A DNA stretch of 64,000 nt from the NCBI RefSeq assembly GCF_036002945.1, contig NZ_CP108529.1, positions 3,038,001 through 3,102,000 of the forward strand. Direction: 5' to 3'. Below the pieces are notes generated by a model. It was given only the letters and a program-made list of their open reading frames with translations, searched no databases and was not told the origin of the DNA. The DNA comes from Streptomyces sp. NBC_01224. Lineage in GTDB: Bacteria; Actinomycetota; Actinomycetes; Streptomycetales; Streptomycetaceae. Of this stretch, positions 19,011-28,116 are shown in pieces; the stretch's first letter is position 1, and every line of letters begins with the position of its first letter. The position numbers and the translations under genes are program-made.

Positions 19011-20346
19011 CGTGCGCCCCTTCCCGGTCTCTCGCCCGGTGCCCGCGCGGCCCGCTGAGGCTGAGTGTGCTGAGCGGGTGCCCGTAGTACTGGAACATGA
19101 GGCTGTACAGCAGACGCAGCACCGTCCGCTGCCCGTCCACGTTCGGCCGCCCTTCGTGCAGGGCCCGCGGCAGTTGCGCCAGCGGCCCGAATTCGTGAAG
19201 TGCCCGGGCTCGGAAGAGACGCAGCGAGTCGGCGACCGGACGCCATGGCTCTTCCGCCACGATGCCGACCAACTGGCCGATGAGTTCGCGGGCCTCGCTG
19301 TCGCCGACCTGCCCCGCCGCGACGACACAGCCTCCGGCCCCCTTGCGGAGGAAAAGTTCGGTGAATCCGCGCAGATCCGTCTCACCGACTCCGGTGTTGC
19401 GGACGAACCTTGCCGAATGGCAGGCGTTGAGGCAGACCATCGAGTGGTCCTTGTCGAGCACCGTCATCGGGCGGTCGTCGTACTCGGCCCAGCTGACCTC
19501 GGCGAGGGTGAGCGCGTTGACCCGTTCGTCATAGGTGCCGTGGGCGGCCATGTAGACGAGTCCGACGGGATCCGACGGGCGGGCGTCGAGTTCGTCGAGG
19601 AATCCGTCGATCGTCACATGCGGGCGGTGCGCGTAGCCGTGGAAGACGGCCATGTCGTCCCGCATGTCATGGATGCGGCGGGCCCCGCCGTGCCATCCAT
19701 GAGTGACGTTCACATCATGGAAGTAGTAGCCGAGCACATCGCCCGCGGCGGAGACGGACGACTCGGGCAGCACCATGTCGGCGCTGCGTATGGTGAGCCA
19801 GCGGGTGACGGCGACCAGTGCCCCGAGCAGTCCTTCGCCCAGGCCGTTGTCGGGGTCGGCGGGCAGCCAGAACGCCTCCCAGGGAATCTCGTAGCCGGTG
19901 TCGTCGTGAACGGTGATCTGGAGCGCGTCGCCGTGCACCGCGCGGGCCCGGTTGATCCAGGCGCCGAGCCGACGCTGGTTGCGGGACCAGTGCCGGATGT
20001 CCCGGAGCAGTTGGGAGGGAGCGGGGCCGTCGCCCAGCGCGTTGCCGAGACCGATGTCGGTGGGACGCAGCTGGGTCGGCCCGATGGTGTACGGGAGCCG
20101 GGGCACTCCCTCGCACCAGGCACTCACGCCGAACGCCTGGGGGCCTCCGTGGCGGTCGTGGTGCGGCACGACCGTGATCCGGGCTGTGTGCGGCGGAGGC
20201 CGGCTGTCGGCGTGGGCCTCAGCGAGCCCGAGCCGCTCGCGCAGTCCCGTGCGCACCCCGGCCGGTGCGGGGGTTCTGGCCAGTCGTCGGCCCGTCGCCA
20301 CGGAATTGTCCAGCAGTCGGCGGAGCCGTGCGGAATCACTGCCCAC
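19000..20346 (-). CDS. CHAT-domain (caspase-like) protease
   Basis: A 448-residue protein whose C-terminal half is a CHAT peptidase: catalytic His near 269 in VYMAAHGTYDERV and Cys near 309 in VCLNACHSA, followed by GAGGCVVAAGQVGDSEA as in other CHAT proteins. The N-terminal ~200 residues look like the usual CHAT-associated region (WEAFWLPADPDNGLG). The GTG start at 20346 overlaps the stop of the upstream vWA gene by 11 nt, the same arrangement as at its own 3' end, so CHAT, vWA and FxsT are translationally coupled. By analogy with CHAT proteases in conflict systems it is probably an effector released after activation by the ATPase partners. Confidence 0.85.
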   Translation of the reverse strand: MGSDSARLRRLLDNSVATGRRLARTPAPAGVRTGLRERLGLAEAHADSRPPPHTARITVVPHHDRHGGPQAFGVSAWCEGVPRLPYTIGPTQLRPTDIGLGNALGDGPAPSQLLRDIRHWSRNQRRLGAWINRARAVHGDALQITVHDDTGYEIPWEAFWLPADPDNGLGEGLLGALVAVTRWLTIRSADMVLPESSVSAAGDVLGYYFHDVNVTHGWHGGARRIHDMRDDMAVFHGYAHRPHVTIDGFLDELDARPSDPVGLVYMAAHGTYDERVNALTLAEVSWAEYDDRPMTVLDKDHSMVCLNACHSARFVRNTGVGETDLRGFTELFLRKGAGGCVVAAGQVGDSEARELIGQLVGIVAEEPWRPVADSLRLFRARALHEFGPLAQLPRALHEGRPNVDGQRTVLRLLYSLMFQYYGHPLSTLSLSGPRGHRARDREGAHGER

Positions 20347-22195
20347 GGGCCGCCGCCTCGCGTACGGGCCGGCCCTCGACCACTCTGCCGTCGAGCGCCT
20401 CGGCCAGCATCTGCGGCAGTTCCGCGTACGGCTGCCGTCCCGGGTCGACAACGACGCTGTGCAGCCGGGTCCGGTCCATGCCGCTGATCCGGACGGCTGC
20501 GGCCAGCGCGTCCTCGATTCCGGTCCGCCCCACGGCCCCACGGTCTGCCCGGCCGCGGTGGCTGACGGCCAGCGGCACGTTGCCCCGGCCGTCGGTGACC
20601 AGGACCAGCAGCGCCTCCACCAGGCCGGCGCGGTGGTGCTGGAAAGCGCGGCGCAGGGTCTGTTCGGCCAGGTTCAGCCCATGGGCGAGGGGAGTGGCCC
20701 GGCCGGCCGGGCGGTCCAGGGCCGCGGCAATCCGCGGGGAGCGGGTGGACAGGGCGGCGAAGGCTTCGGCCCGCACCTCGTTCGGCGCCCCGCGGCCCCC
20801 CACCTCGACCACATGCACGGAGGCACGGGTGACATAGGCCCATTGCAGGAACGGGTCGAGCGCCTCGTGCCAGTCCCAGTCCTCGCGACAGGTGTGATCC
20901 AGAACGAGAGTGAGCATCCGGACGGGCTCAGGCGCCCGGACGTAGCCGCGCAGATCGCGTGGCAGGATGACCAGCCGGTCGCGCCGTTCCCGTATTGCCC
21001 GGTACTTGGCGGCCTCCATCGCCGTGCGTACGAGGGCGAGGTCCCACAGGTCCTGGGCGGGGCGTACGCCGACGACGGGTCCGCGCGCGGCGCGGGATCC
21101 GGCGGTGTGCCGGGCCGGGGTGCGCAGGGAAGTGCCCTCGAGTGGCGGCCCCGCGGTGTCCTCCGGGTACGGGGTACCGGCGGTCGGCCAGGGACCGGCC
21201 GCGGGTCCTGATCCGATGTGTTCGGCGGGCCCGGGTTCCAGGACCGGTGTGCCGGGCGAGGGACGCCGCTCGGCATCGGGCCGGGGCTCGGGGGGCGGGA
21301 GGATGCGCGGGGCGCCCCAGGTGGTTTCGGCGGGGCCGGTGGCGGGCGGAGCGGGCGGGCGCCGCGCGCTGCGCAGGCCGATCAGGCGGGCGGCCGCGTC
21401 GACGTGGTCGGCGGTGATCCGTCCGGCGCCGTCCAGCCGGGCCAGGGCACGGGCGATCCGGGCCAGGGCGAGGGGCCTGCGCTGACCGGCGCCATCCTGG
21501 TCGTCGAGGAGCTCCAGTACGCGGGGGGCGAAGCCTTCATCGAGGTGGAGGGGCGGCCGGGTGGTGGACCGCGCCCGGTCCAGTGCAGTGGCCCAGGTGT
21601 CCGGGAGAGGGCCGAGGGGGGCGTCGCCCGGCCGGGGGCGCAGGCCCTGGACAGTGAGGCGGATCGGGAAGCGGTCCAGGAGGTGTGGGGAGATCCGTTC
21701 GGTGTCTTCCGTGCGGCAGACGGCCAGCCAGCGGGCGGCCGGCCGCCAACGGCGTTGCAGCCCGGCGTGTTCGACGGTGGCGACATCGGCGCCGAGCAGC
21801 TGCACGGCGGCCCGCTTACCGGGCACGCTGAGCCGGGCCAGATCCGGGACGACGACCGTGGAGGGGCCGACGGGCTCGGTAAGCGGCCCGGGGGCCAGGG
21901 CGAAGTCGATCCCGAGCGGCCCTCGGCTCATTCGGGGCCGTAACCACAGGTCCTCGTCCATGGTGGCCGCGGTGAGCGTGGTGCGGGGGACGGCCGCGAC
22001 GTGGGGTCCGGCCGGTCCGGCGAGCAGCCCCTCGAGCACTTCTGCGACGGTGGAGAGGTGCGCGTCCGGGAGGTCGAACAGAAGCACTCCGGACAGCTTC
22101 GGTTCGACGGCGGCGCAGACCAGTGCGGTGAGCAGCCGCCGGGACAGATCGTCGGCATCTGCGGCGGGCACGGCCCGTGGCGGAGAGGCGGGCAT
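20336..22195 (-). CDS. vWA-domain protein, magnesium-chelatase subunit D-like
   Basis: A 619-residue protein with the ChlD/BchD plan: an N-terminal degenerate AAA-like region (~1-340, no intact P-loop), a Pro-rich linker (~341-440) and a C-terminal von Willebrand A domain (LTLVLDHTC...LLVLVTDGRGN). The MIDAS DxSxS motif is D-H-T-C-R, so the second Ser is missing and metal binding may be altered. ATG 22195 lies 7 nt after the stop of the ChlI-like ATPase gene, its obvious partner. Chlorophyll-type synthesis is not implied; this pair belongs to the vWA-AAA part of a ternary conflict module. Confidence 0.8.
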   Translation of the reverse strand: MPASPPRAVPAADADDLSRRLLTALVCAAVEPKLSGVLLFDLPDAHLSTVAEVLEGLLAGPAGPHVAAVPRTTLTAATMDEDLWLRPRMSRGPLGIDFALAPGPLTEPVGPSTVVVPDLARLSVPGKRAAVQLLGADVATVEHAGLQRRWRPAARWLAVCRTEDTERISPHLLDRFPIRLTVQGLRPRPGDAPLGPLPDTWATALDRARSTTRPPLHLDEGFAPRVLELLDDQDGAGQRRPLALARIARALARLDGAGRITADHVDAAARLIGLRSARRPPAPPATGPAETTWGAPRILPPPEPRPDAERRPSPGTPVLEPGPAEHIGSGPAAGPWPTAGTPYPEDTAGPPLEGTSLRTPARHTAGSRAARGPVVGVRPAQDLWDLALVRTAMEAAKYRAIRERRDRLVILPRDLRGYVRAPEPVRMLTLVLDHTCREDWDWHEALDPFLQWAYVTRASVHVVEVGGRGAPNEVRAEAFAALSTRSPRIAAALDRPAGRATPLAHGLNLAEQTLRRAFQHHRAGLVEALLVLVTDGRGNVPLAVSHRGRADRGAVGRTGIEDALAAAVRISGMDRTRLHSVVVDPGRQPYAELPQMLAEALDGRVVEGRPVREAAARGQ

Positions 22196-22202
22196 CGGCG
22201 GC

Positions 22203-23159
22203 TCAGTCGAAGAGTGCGCTGACGTGGTCGTCCTCGTCCGGACCCCAGGCGAAGGCGGCACCGTGGGCGGACTCCGGCCTGCGGTGGCGCAGTGCGAGAG
22301 GCAGAATCCGGCGGACGTGTGCCGGGTCGACCTGCTGGGCCCCGTCCCGTGCGGCCAGCGCACGGGCGGTCTTCGCCACCAAGAGGTCGCCGCGCTGCCC
22401 GACGGCGCCCATCCGCTCGGCCGCCTCGGCACAGAGCCTGCTCACGCTCTCGTCCAGCCGGACCTCCCCCAGCCGCTGTCTGGCGGCGAGCAGCGCGGAC
22501 CGCAGTGCGTCGTTCTCGTCCTGCGCGGCGCGCAGCCATGCGGAGTCCTCGGCCGCCAGCTCCTCCTCGAAGGTGAGCACGGTCGTGATCATCCGATGGC
22601 GGTCGTCGAGGTCCAGCTCGGACGTCGTCACCATAAGTCCGAAACGGTCCAGGAGTTGGGCGCGCAGGCTGCCCTCTTCGGGGTTCATGGTGCCGACAAG
22701 TCCGAAGGACAGGTGCTTGGCGGTGTCGATGCCCTCGCGCTGGATGGACAGCACACCGGTGGAGACGACGTCCAGGATGATGTTGACGAGATGGTCGTCC
22801 AGCAGGTTGACCTCGTCGATGTACAACATCCCTTTTCTGTCCGCCTCTTCGAGCAGACCGGGCTGTGGCTTCGCCACGCCCTGCATCAGCGAGTCCAGCT
22901 CCCAGCCGCCGACGACCCGGTCGTCGGTCGCGTTGATCGGAAGCGTGACGGGCAGCTCGCCGCCGGACATCAGCGCGAAGGCACGGACGACAGTGGATTT
23001 GGCGGTGCCACGCTGCCCGGTGATCAGCACGCCGCCGATTCTCGGGGAGATGAAATTGAGCTCCAGGGCCAGCTTGAGATCGCCCTGCCCGACAATGCGG
23101 CTGTACGGGAGAATCGGGACGGGCGCCGCCGGGACAGCCGGTGGCGGCGTCCCGCTCAT
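22203..23159 (-). CDS. AAA+ ATPase, magnesium-chelatase subunit I-like
   Basis: A 318-residue AAA+ ATPase of the ChlI/MoxR clade. Walker A is GQRGTAKS (48-55), Walker B MLYIDEVNLL with Asp115-Glu116, and the helix-2 insert region contains GWELDSLMQG as in magnesium chelatase I. The start codon overlaps the stop of the small trypco1 gene (ATGA). It would power conformational change in the adjacent vWA protein and, through it, control of the CHAT protease. The last residues (WGPDEDDHVSALFD) are acidic. Confidence 0.9.
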   Translation of the reverse strand: MSGTPPPAVPAAPVPILPYSRIVGQGDLKLALELNFISPRIGGVLITGQRGTAKSTVVRAFALMSGGELPVTLPINATDDRVVGGWELDSLMQGVAKPQPGLLEEADRKGMLYIDEVNLLDDHLVNIILDVVSTGVLSIQREGIDTAKHLSFGLVGTMNPEEGSLRAQLLDRFGLMVTTSELDLDDRHRMITTVLTFEEELAAEDSAWLRAAQDENDALRSALLAARQRLGEVRLDESVSRLCAEAAERMGAVGQRGDLLVAKTARALAARDGAQQVDPAHVRRILPLALRHRRPESAHGAAFAWGPDEDDHVSALFD

Positions 23160-23563
23160 GAGGACGTCACCGCGGTGGTGACCTGTCCCTCATTGCCCGG
23201 CTGCCAGCGGAAGGTGACCTGGATCTGCGCCTGCGCACCGGCCTTCACCACAGCCGCCATTCCGGCTTCGAAGGTGATGCCGACCTGGAGCTCGATCTCG
23301 TCGGGCCGCATCCCCTCCCCCAGCTCACCGAGCCTGCGCATCGCCTGAGAGGCGCAGCGTCGTGCCAGATCCAGGCCATCGCCGTACAGATCACCGGCGC
23401 TGTTCAGCACGCGCCGGGCGGTGTCGGCGCCGCCGCCCCTGGTCTCGTCACTGTTGTAGAAGCCACCGGCCGGCTCCCCGGTCGGTGCGAACGTCTGGGC
23501 GTCCACGACGACCGGGATCGGGCCGTCCTCCCCCGGCGCCGTGGAACCTACGATGACCGCCAT
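23156..23563 (-). CDS. CU044_2847-family (trypco1) protein
   Basis: A 135-residue protein with the family core R-P-D-E-I-E-L-Q-V-G-I-T-F-E-A-G followed by Q-I-Q-V-T-F-R-W. The same pattern (RPDEVSVEFGIELTAKAG...IKVTLTW) is in the protein at 36836-37501, so each ternary module has one copy. In published comparative work this domain co-occurs with trypsin and CHAT effectors in NTP-dependent conflict systems; its biochemical role is unknown. ATG 23563 has GGGGGG as ribosome site. It is the first gene of the CHAT module. Confidence 0.8.
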   Translation of the reverse strand: MAVIVGSTAPGEDGPIPVVVDAQTFAPTGEPAGGFYNSDETRGGGADTARRVLNSAGDLYGDGLDLARRCASQAMRRLGELGEGMRPDEIELQVGITFEAGMAAVVKAGAQAQIQVTFRWQPGNEGQVTTAVTSS

Positions 23564-23650
23564 CCCGTACCCCCCTGACCACAGCAACTGGCTTATCTCT
23601 CAAGGATACTGACGCTCACTCAATTATCTCGGGGCTTTCCGTGAACCAGG

Positions 23651-26644
23651 TCAGATGAACGGGGGCTCGAAGTCCCAGAACGGACGGTTACGGGAACGCG
23701 CCGAGACCGTATGGACGTGCTGGGCGCCAAGTGTGGCCACCAGGTCGTCCAGCGCCTCGTTCTCGACCTTCTCGGCCCGCCGCCGGTCCCGGACACCCCG
23801 GAGGTCCGCGGCGTGGGCGATCCGGGCGGAAAGAGTCAGCGGATGGGTCCGGCCGAGGGCCTCGATGGCCCTGGTGATGATCGAGTCCGTCAGCGCGGCG
23901 GCCGATTCCGGATCGCCCACCAGGTTGCGCAGCGCCGAGGCGTTGATCGCGCAGCCGAGGGTCCAGGGGTGGTTCTCACCCACGGCCCGGGTCATGTCGG
24001 CGAGCGCCTCTTCCAGGAGGGTGTACGCATGATCCCGCTCCCCCACGTTGCGGAGGATCAGAGCATGGTTGGCGCGGCTGCCCGCCACGTACGGGTGCCC
24101 TTCGCCGAGCATGTCCACATAGCCCCGGACGACCTTCTCGCTTATGTCCCTGGCCTGGTCGATGTCCGCGTGCTCACGGGCGAAGCAGCTCTGGCTGGCC
24201 GCGAACATCATCGTCAGGGGATCGTCCTCGCCGAGCACACGTTCGCTTCGCTCCAGGACGCGGGTGAACAGCGTCGCGGCCCTGGCGCGCTCCCCCAAGC
24301 GGTACTGGCAGAGGGCGAGGTTGTGTTCGGCCCGCAGGGTCTGCGGATTGTCGTGCCCCATCACGAGCCGGTGGACGCGGGCGCTCTGGCTCTGGAGCGA
24401 TTCGGCCTCGCCGTAGCGGCCGAGCAGGCGCAGGTCGGTGGCGTAGTTGATCTCGGAGTAGAGCGTCCAGCTGTGGCGCGGACGCAGCAGTTGCCGCCGG
24501 GCCTCCAGGGTCCGCCGGTTGAGCTCCAGGGATTCCTCGTAGCGGCCGAGCAACCGCAGCGAAATGGCCAGGTTGTTCTGCGCGTTGAGCGTGCGCGAGT
24601 CCTGGTCGCCCAGCAGTTCGCGGTAGGCGCCGAGGATCCAGGTCGACATCTCCAGCGCCTCGTCGTAGCGGCCGAGGCCACGCAGGTCGGCAGCGAGGCC
24701 ACCGGCGGCCCGCAGGTGTTCCAGGTCCTGTGCGCCGCGTTCGTCGCGCAGATGGTCGACAGCGGCCCGTTCGATGGCTTCCGTACCGGCGTAGTCGCCC
24801 ACGGCCCGCAGCACGTTGGCGTAGTTGTAGCTGAGGTCCCAGACCCTGGGGTGGTCCTCGCCGAGGAGTTCCCGCCATGCCTTCATGGCGCGTTCACCCA
24901 GCTTGATGCCGGCCCGGTACTCCCCCGAGAGGTACATGTAGCGCAGGCAGTTGAGCACCAGGCTCTGGACCGCCGGGTCGGTGCTCCGCAGCACGTCGGC
25001 CCATTTCAGGTGCGGGGTGATCTCGGCGTAGGCGGGCCACAGACGGGTGTCGGTGGGCCGGCCGGGGTCCGCGGCCGCGAGGGCCCGGCGGACCACGTGG
25101 ATGAACTCCCGGCGGTCCCGTTCCGGCATGTCCTTGCCGATGATCTGGTGGACCATGCGGTGCATGTAGAGCGATTCGCCGGACGACGCCTCGTCGACGA
25201 CCGATTCGTGGGACTCCAGACGGACCACGGAGTACTGGCGGAGCTGGCCGATCGCCCTGTTCCACAGCAGCGGGTCGTTCATCAGGCCGGAGAGCTGTTC
25301 CGGCAGCTCGCCGGGGGGCATCTCCTTCAGCAGCCGTACGGGGATGGAGCCGGGTGCGAAGAAGCTGCACAGGCGCAGCAGGTCGACGGACTCGGGGACG
25401 GTGTCCTTGAGCTTGTTCAGCAGTATCGACCAGGCGGTCTGGAAGGCGAGCGGGAAGTCCGCGGAGACCTTGACGACGTCCTGGTCGATGCCGCCTTCGA
25501 GGAGCTCGATGTACTCCCCGACCGACATGTCGGAGTCGTTGAGCCAGCCGGCGGTCTGGTCGAGGAGCAGCGGGAGGTCTTCGAGTGCGTCGGCGAGCTG
25601 GTCGGCCTCGGCCGGGGTCAGGCGCGGGGCCCGGCGGCGGATGAAGGCGACCGACTCCTCGCGGTCGTAGACCGGGACCTCGACGAGGTTGCTGTTGTGC
25701 TCGCTCCACTCAGGGTTGCGGGAGGTGATCAGGACATGTCCGGGGCCGGTCGGCACCAGGTCCCAGATGTGTTCGGGTTCGTCGGCGCCGTCGAGGACCA
25801 GGAGCCAGTGGGAGTGGGGCTCGCCGCGGCGCAGCGCGTCACGTACCGCGCGCAGCCGTTCGCCGTACTCGGCGCCGGTGGACAGACCCAGTTCGGGGGC
25901 GAGTTCGGCGAGCTTCTGACGGTAGAGGGCGCGGCGGTCGGCGGGCACCCACCACACCACGTCGTACTCGGAACCGAAACGGTAGACGTACTCGGCTGCC
26001 AACTGGGTCTTCCCGACGCCGGACATGCCGTGCAGCGTCACGACCCCGGCGCCGGGTCCGGCGTCCTGGAGGGCCTGGTACGCCTTGCTGAGCAGCTCCT
26101 CCCGGCCGGTGAACCGGGTGTTGCGCCTCGGCACCCCGCCCCACACCTCGGGGGTATCGGCCGGAAACCGGGGTCCCTGCCTGGCCTCGACGGGCTCGGG
26201 CAGCGGGTCGGTGGGCAGGCCCAGACGGACCAGCAGCCGCCGCTCGGCCTCGTCGGCGCCGACGTTGGTCAGGTCGGCCGCGCCGAAGACCGAGGTGGCG
26301 CCGGGCAGCGCGGAGGTGGTGACGCTGACGGCCGCGAAGCGGTCGGGGTCGGAGGCGACGACCTCCCGCAGGGCCCTGTTCCACTCGTCGTGGGTGCGGG
26401 GGCCGAGCTGGAAGTACCAGTCGCTGAGGATCACCAGGACGCGGCCGCGCGACAGCGTCAGATCCCGCAGCGACTCCTCCAGCGGAACCTCCACCGGGGG
26501 GTCCCAGCGCTGGTGGACGACCGTCACTCCACGGCGCTCCAGACGGTCTCCGATCCATGCCGCCCAGGCGCGGTTGAAACCGGCGAAACTGATGGTGACG
26601 GTCTGCGCCCCGGTTGTTCCAACTTGCTTACGCGTTCCGGGCAT
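23651..26644 (-). CDS. fxsT: FxSxx-COOH system TIR/NB-ARC/TPR protein 2 (FxsT)
   Basis: A 997-residue paralogue of the protein at 15603-19010, without its extra N-terminal domain. TIR-like domain ~15-145, NB-ARC ~175-445 with P-loop GMSGVGKT at 206-213 and Walker B LLVLDGADEP, then repeated helices with TPR spacing to the end. The C-terminus is F-W-D-F-E-P-P-F-I, matching the paralogue's tail. DNA identity to the paralogue is very high from 25415 to 26599 and then drops sharply in the TPR part, which is presumably the ligand-binding part. ATG 26644 has GGGAGA upstream. The gene is the nearest one downstream of the HExxH/fxsB/fxsA unit on the same strand. Confidence 0.9.
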   Translation of the reverse strand: MPGTRKQVGTTGAQTVTISFAGFNRAWAAWIGDRLERRGVTVVHQRWDPPVEVPLEESLRDLTLSRGRVLVILSDWYFQLGPRTHDEWNRALREVVASDPDRFAAVSVTTSALPGATSVFGAADLTNVGADEAERRLLVRLGLPTDPLPEPVEARQGPRFPADTPEVWGGVPRRNTRFTGREELLSKAYQALQDAGPGAGVVTLHGMSGVGKTQLAAEYVYRFGSEYDVVWWVPADRRALYRQKLAELAPELGLSTGAEYGERLRAVRDALRRGEPHSHWLLVLDGADEPEHIWDLVPTGPGHVLITSRNPEWSEHNSNLVEVPVYDREESVAFIRRRAPRLTPAEADQLADALEDLPLLLDQTAGWLNDSDMSVGEYIELLEGGIDQDVVKVSADFPLAFQTAWSILLNKLKDTVPESVDLLRLCSFFAPGSIPVRLLKEMPPGELPEQLSGLMNDPLLWNRAIGQLRQYSVVRLESHESVVDEASSGESLYMHRMVHQIIGKDMPERDRREFIHVVRRALAAADPGRPTDTRLWPAYAEITPHLKWADVLRSTDPAVQSLVLNCLRYMYLSGEYRAGIKLGERAMKAWRELLGEDHPRVWDLSYNYANVLRAVGDYAGTEAIERAAVDHLRDERGAQDLEHLRAAGGLAADLRGLGRYDEALEMSTWILGAYRELLGDQDSRTLNAQNNLAISLRLLGRYEESLELNRRTLEARRQLLRPRHSWTLYSEINYATDLRLLGRYGEAESLQSQSARVHRLVMGHDNPQTLRAEHNLALCQYRLGERARAATLFTRVLERSERVLGEDDPLTMMFAASQSCFAREHADIDQARDISEKVVRGYVDMLGEGHPYVAGSRANHALILRNVGERDHAYTLLEEALADMTRAVGENHPWTLGCAINASALRNLVGDPESAAALTDSIITRAIEALGRTHPLTLSARIAHAADLRGVRDRRRAEKVENEALDDLVATLGAQHVHTVSARSRNRPFWDFEPPFI

Positions 26645-26724
26645 TCAACCGTCTCCCTGCCTCGATGCGAGCCTTTTCAACATACACCGGAGCATGGTCG
26701 CTCCGGCCGGTGTCACGGGGCCGC

Positions 26725-28116
26725 TCACTGCCTTCGCGAGCCGTTCCTCTGCTGCCATATCACCTTCGCGGTGGCCACGTACGCCTCCGCGCGCGCGAGA
26801 TGACCCGTGGGAGGCGGACAATCGTCCAGACGGTGGTAGAGCGTGATCATCTCGTTGACCACCACCCGGCCTTCGCTGGTCAGCGCCGCCGATCCGGCCA
26901 GCACGGGCAGTACGGCCCCGACCTGTTCGCGGCAGCGGGCGTGCTCGGCCCAGGCCAGGTCGCGGTGGGTGACGCGTTGCGCGCCGAGCGCGAACCGCTG
27001 CCAGTAGTCGGCGAGTGCGATGTGCGAGTAGGCGCCCTGGAGGAGGCCGTCGAAGGGCCGTGGGTCGGAGCGCCAGGGGGCGAAGTGGCGTGGTGTCGCG
27101 TCCTCGTGGTGCAGCGGCACGAGGGCTCCGAGCGCGGCCAGTTTGGTGTGCTGGAGTTCGTGGACGAGCGTGGAGGCGAAGTAGGCGGGGGTGGCCGGCC
27201 TGCTGCTGAGGACGGCGCCGAACGCCTCGCGCCTGGTGCCGCTGCAGTGCGCCGCGCCCTCGCCCGTGGGCCCGGAGCCGGGTGGGGGGCCGAGCGGTAT
27301 CAGGCAGCGCAACAGCACGGCCGTTTCGGTCAGGCGGTGCTCGCCGCCGATGCGGAGCAGGGGCTCCACTCCGGACCAGGACTCGGTCCAGGCCTTGCGT
27401 TCGTGGTCGTCGATATGGGTGGCGGCGCTGAGTCCGTGGTGCTGGAGTCCGCCACCCTCGATGCGGTACGGGTCGACGTCGTCCAGGGGTACGGGTCCGA
27501 TACCGGGCAGCACGGCGGGCAGGGCGTGGACGGGCAGCCAGCGGGGGTCGGGCGAGCCGGTCGTCCCGTCCCGATGCGCGTGCACGGTGAGAGACGGCTC
27601 GCCGGTCGGCGGGCATAGCGTCGCCTCGCCGTCGGAGAAGTCGATGAACACCGGTCCGGGGGGCGTGCGCAGGGCCCCCAGGGTGGGCAGGGACAACAGC
27701 CCGTCGCGAGCGGTGAGCCGGGCGCTGAACGCGACCCGGCCGCGGATCGCCGCCGCGGCGGAGAGTGCGCTCAAGTGGTCGAGGTCTGCCGGGAGTCCGG
27801 TGCCGGAGGTGGCTCCGGTGAGGCCGCGCAGGCAGCGCTGCGCCCAGGGCCCGGCAAGAGGGTGGAACAGGACGGTGCGCACGGCGGCTCGGTCCGCGCG
27901 TTCGGCCTTCTCCAGCAGCGCCCAGTCCTGGCGCAGCCGGTCGAGCGCCCGGGGCGGACAGATGGTCGCGGGGGCGGCCTCGGCTGCGTCGAGCAGAGCG
28001 CGCAGAAGGAGGAGCCGGCGGGTGTCCTGGTCGCGAACGAGAAAGCGGAGGGTTTCGGCGTCGCCCTCGGTGCGGCCGAGTTGGCGCAGCATGTGGTTCG
28101 GGAGTGGGGGGCTCAT
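26725..28116 (-). CDS. HExxH-motif peptide hydroxylase of the FxSxx system (alpha-KG-HExxH type)
   Basis: A 463-residue protein with metal motif H319-E-L-Q-H323 in ASTLVHELQHTKLAALG, followed by PWRSDPRPFDGLLQGAYSHIALADYW. Such HEXXH proteins next to FxsB were long listed as unknown. The family is now described as 2-oxoglutarate-dependent peptide beta-hydroxylases that act on radical-SAM-made cyclophane peptides; this is recall, not shown here. The Arg and His after the motif could bind 2-oxoglutarate and iron. The start overlaps the stop of fxsB (ATGA), so the two enzymes are made together. Hydroxylation of the FxsA core is the expected role. Confidence 0.82.
   Translation of the reverse strand: MSPPLPNHMLRQLGRTEGDAETLRFLVRDQDTRRLLLLRALLDAAEAAPATICPPRALDRLRQDWALLEKAERADRAAVRTVLFHPLAGPWAQRCLRGLTGATSGTGLPADLDHLSALSAAAAIRGRVAFSARLTARDGLLSLPTLGALRTPPGPVFIDFSDGEATLCPPTGEPSLTVHAHRDGTTGSPDPRWLPVHALPAVLPGIGPVPLDDVDPYRIEGGGLQHHGLSAATHIDDHERKAWTESWSGVEPLLRIGGEHRLTETAVLLRCLIPLGPPPGSGPTGEGAAHCSGTRREAFGAVLSSRPATPAYFASTLVHELQHTKLAALGALVPLHHEDATPRHFAPWRSDPRPFDGLLQGAYSHIALADYWQRFALGAQRVTHRDLAWAEHARCREQVGAVLPVLAGSAALTSEGRVVVNEMITLYHRLDDCPPPTGHLARAEAYVATAKVIWQQRNGSRRQ

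Noticed and set aside
15666..19058. Open frame of 1130 codons opposite the first fxsT gene, and a similar one at 23711-26803
   Set aside because: Both are antisense of the duplicated fxsT block and resemble each other only because the real genes do.
20336..23159. A true magnesium chelatase (ChlI/ChlD) for bacteriochlorophyll or cobalamin
   Set aside because: No ChlH/CobN partner or tetrapyrrole genes are nearby, and the neighbours are CHAT, trypco1 and FxsT, so the pair belongs to a conflict-type module.
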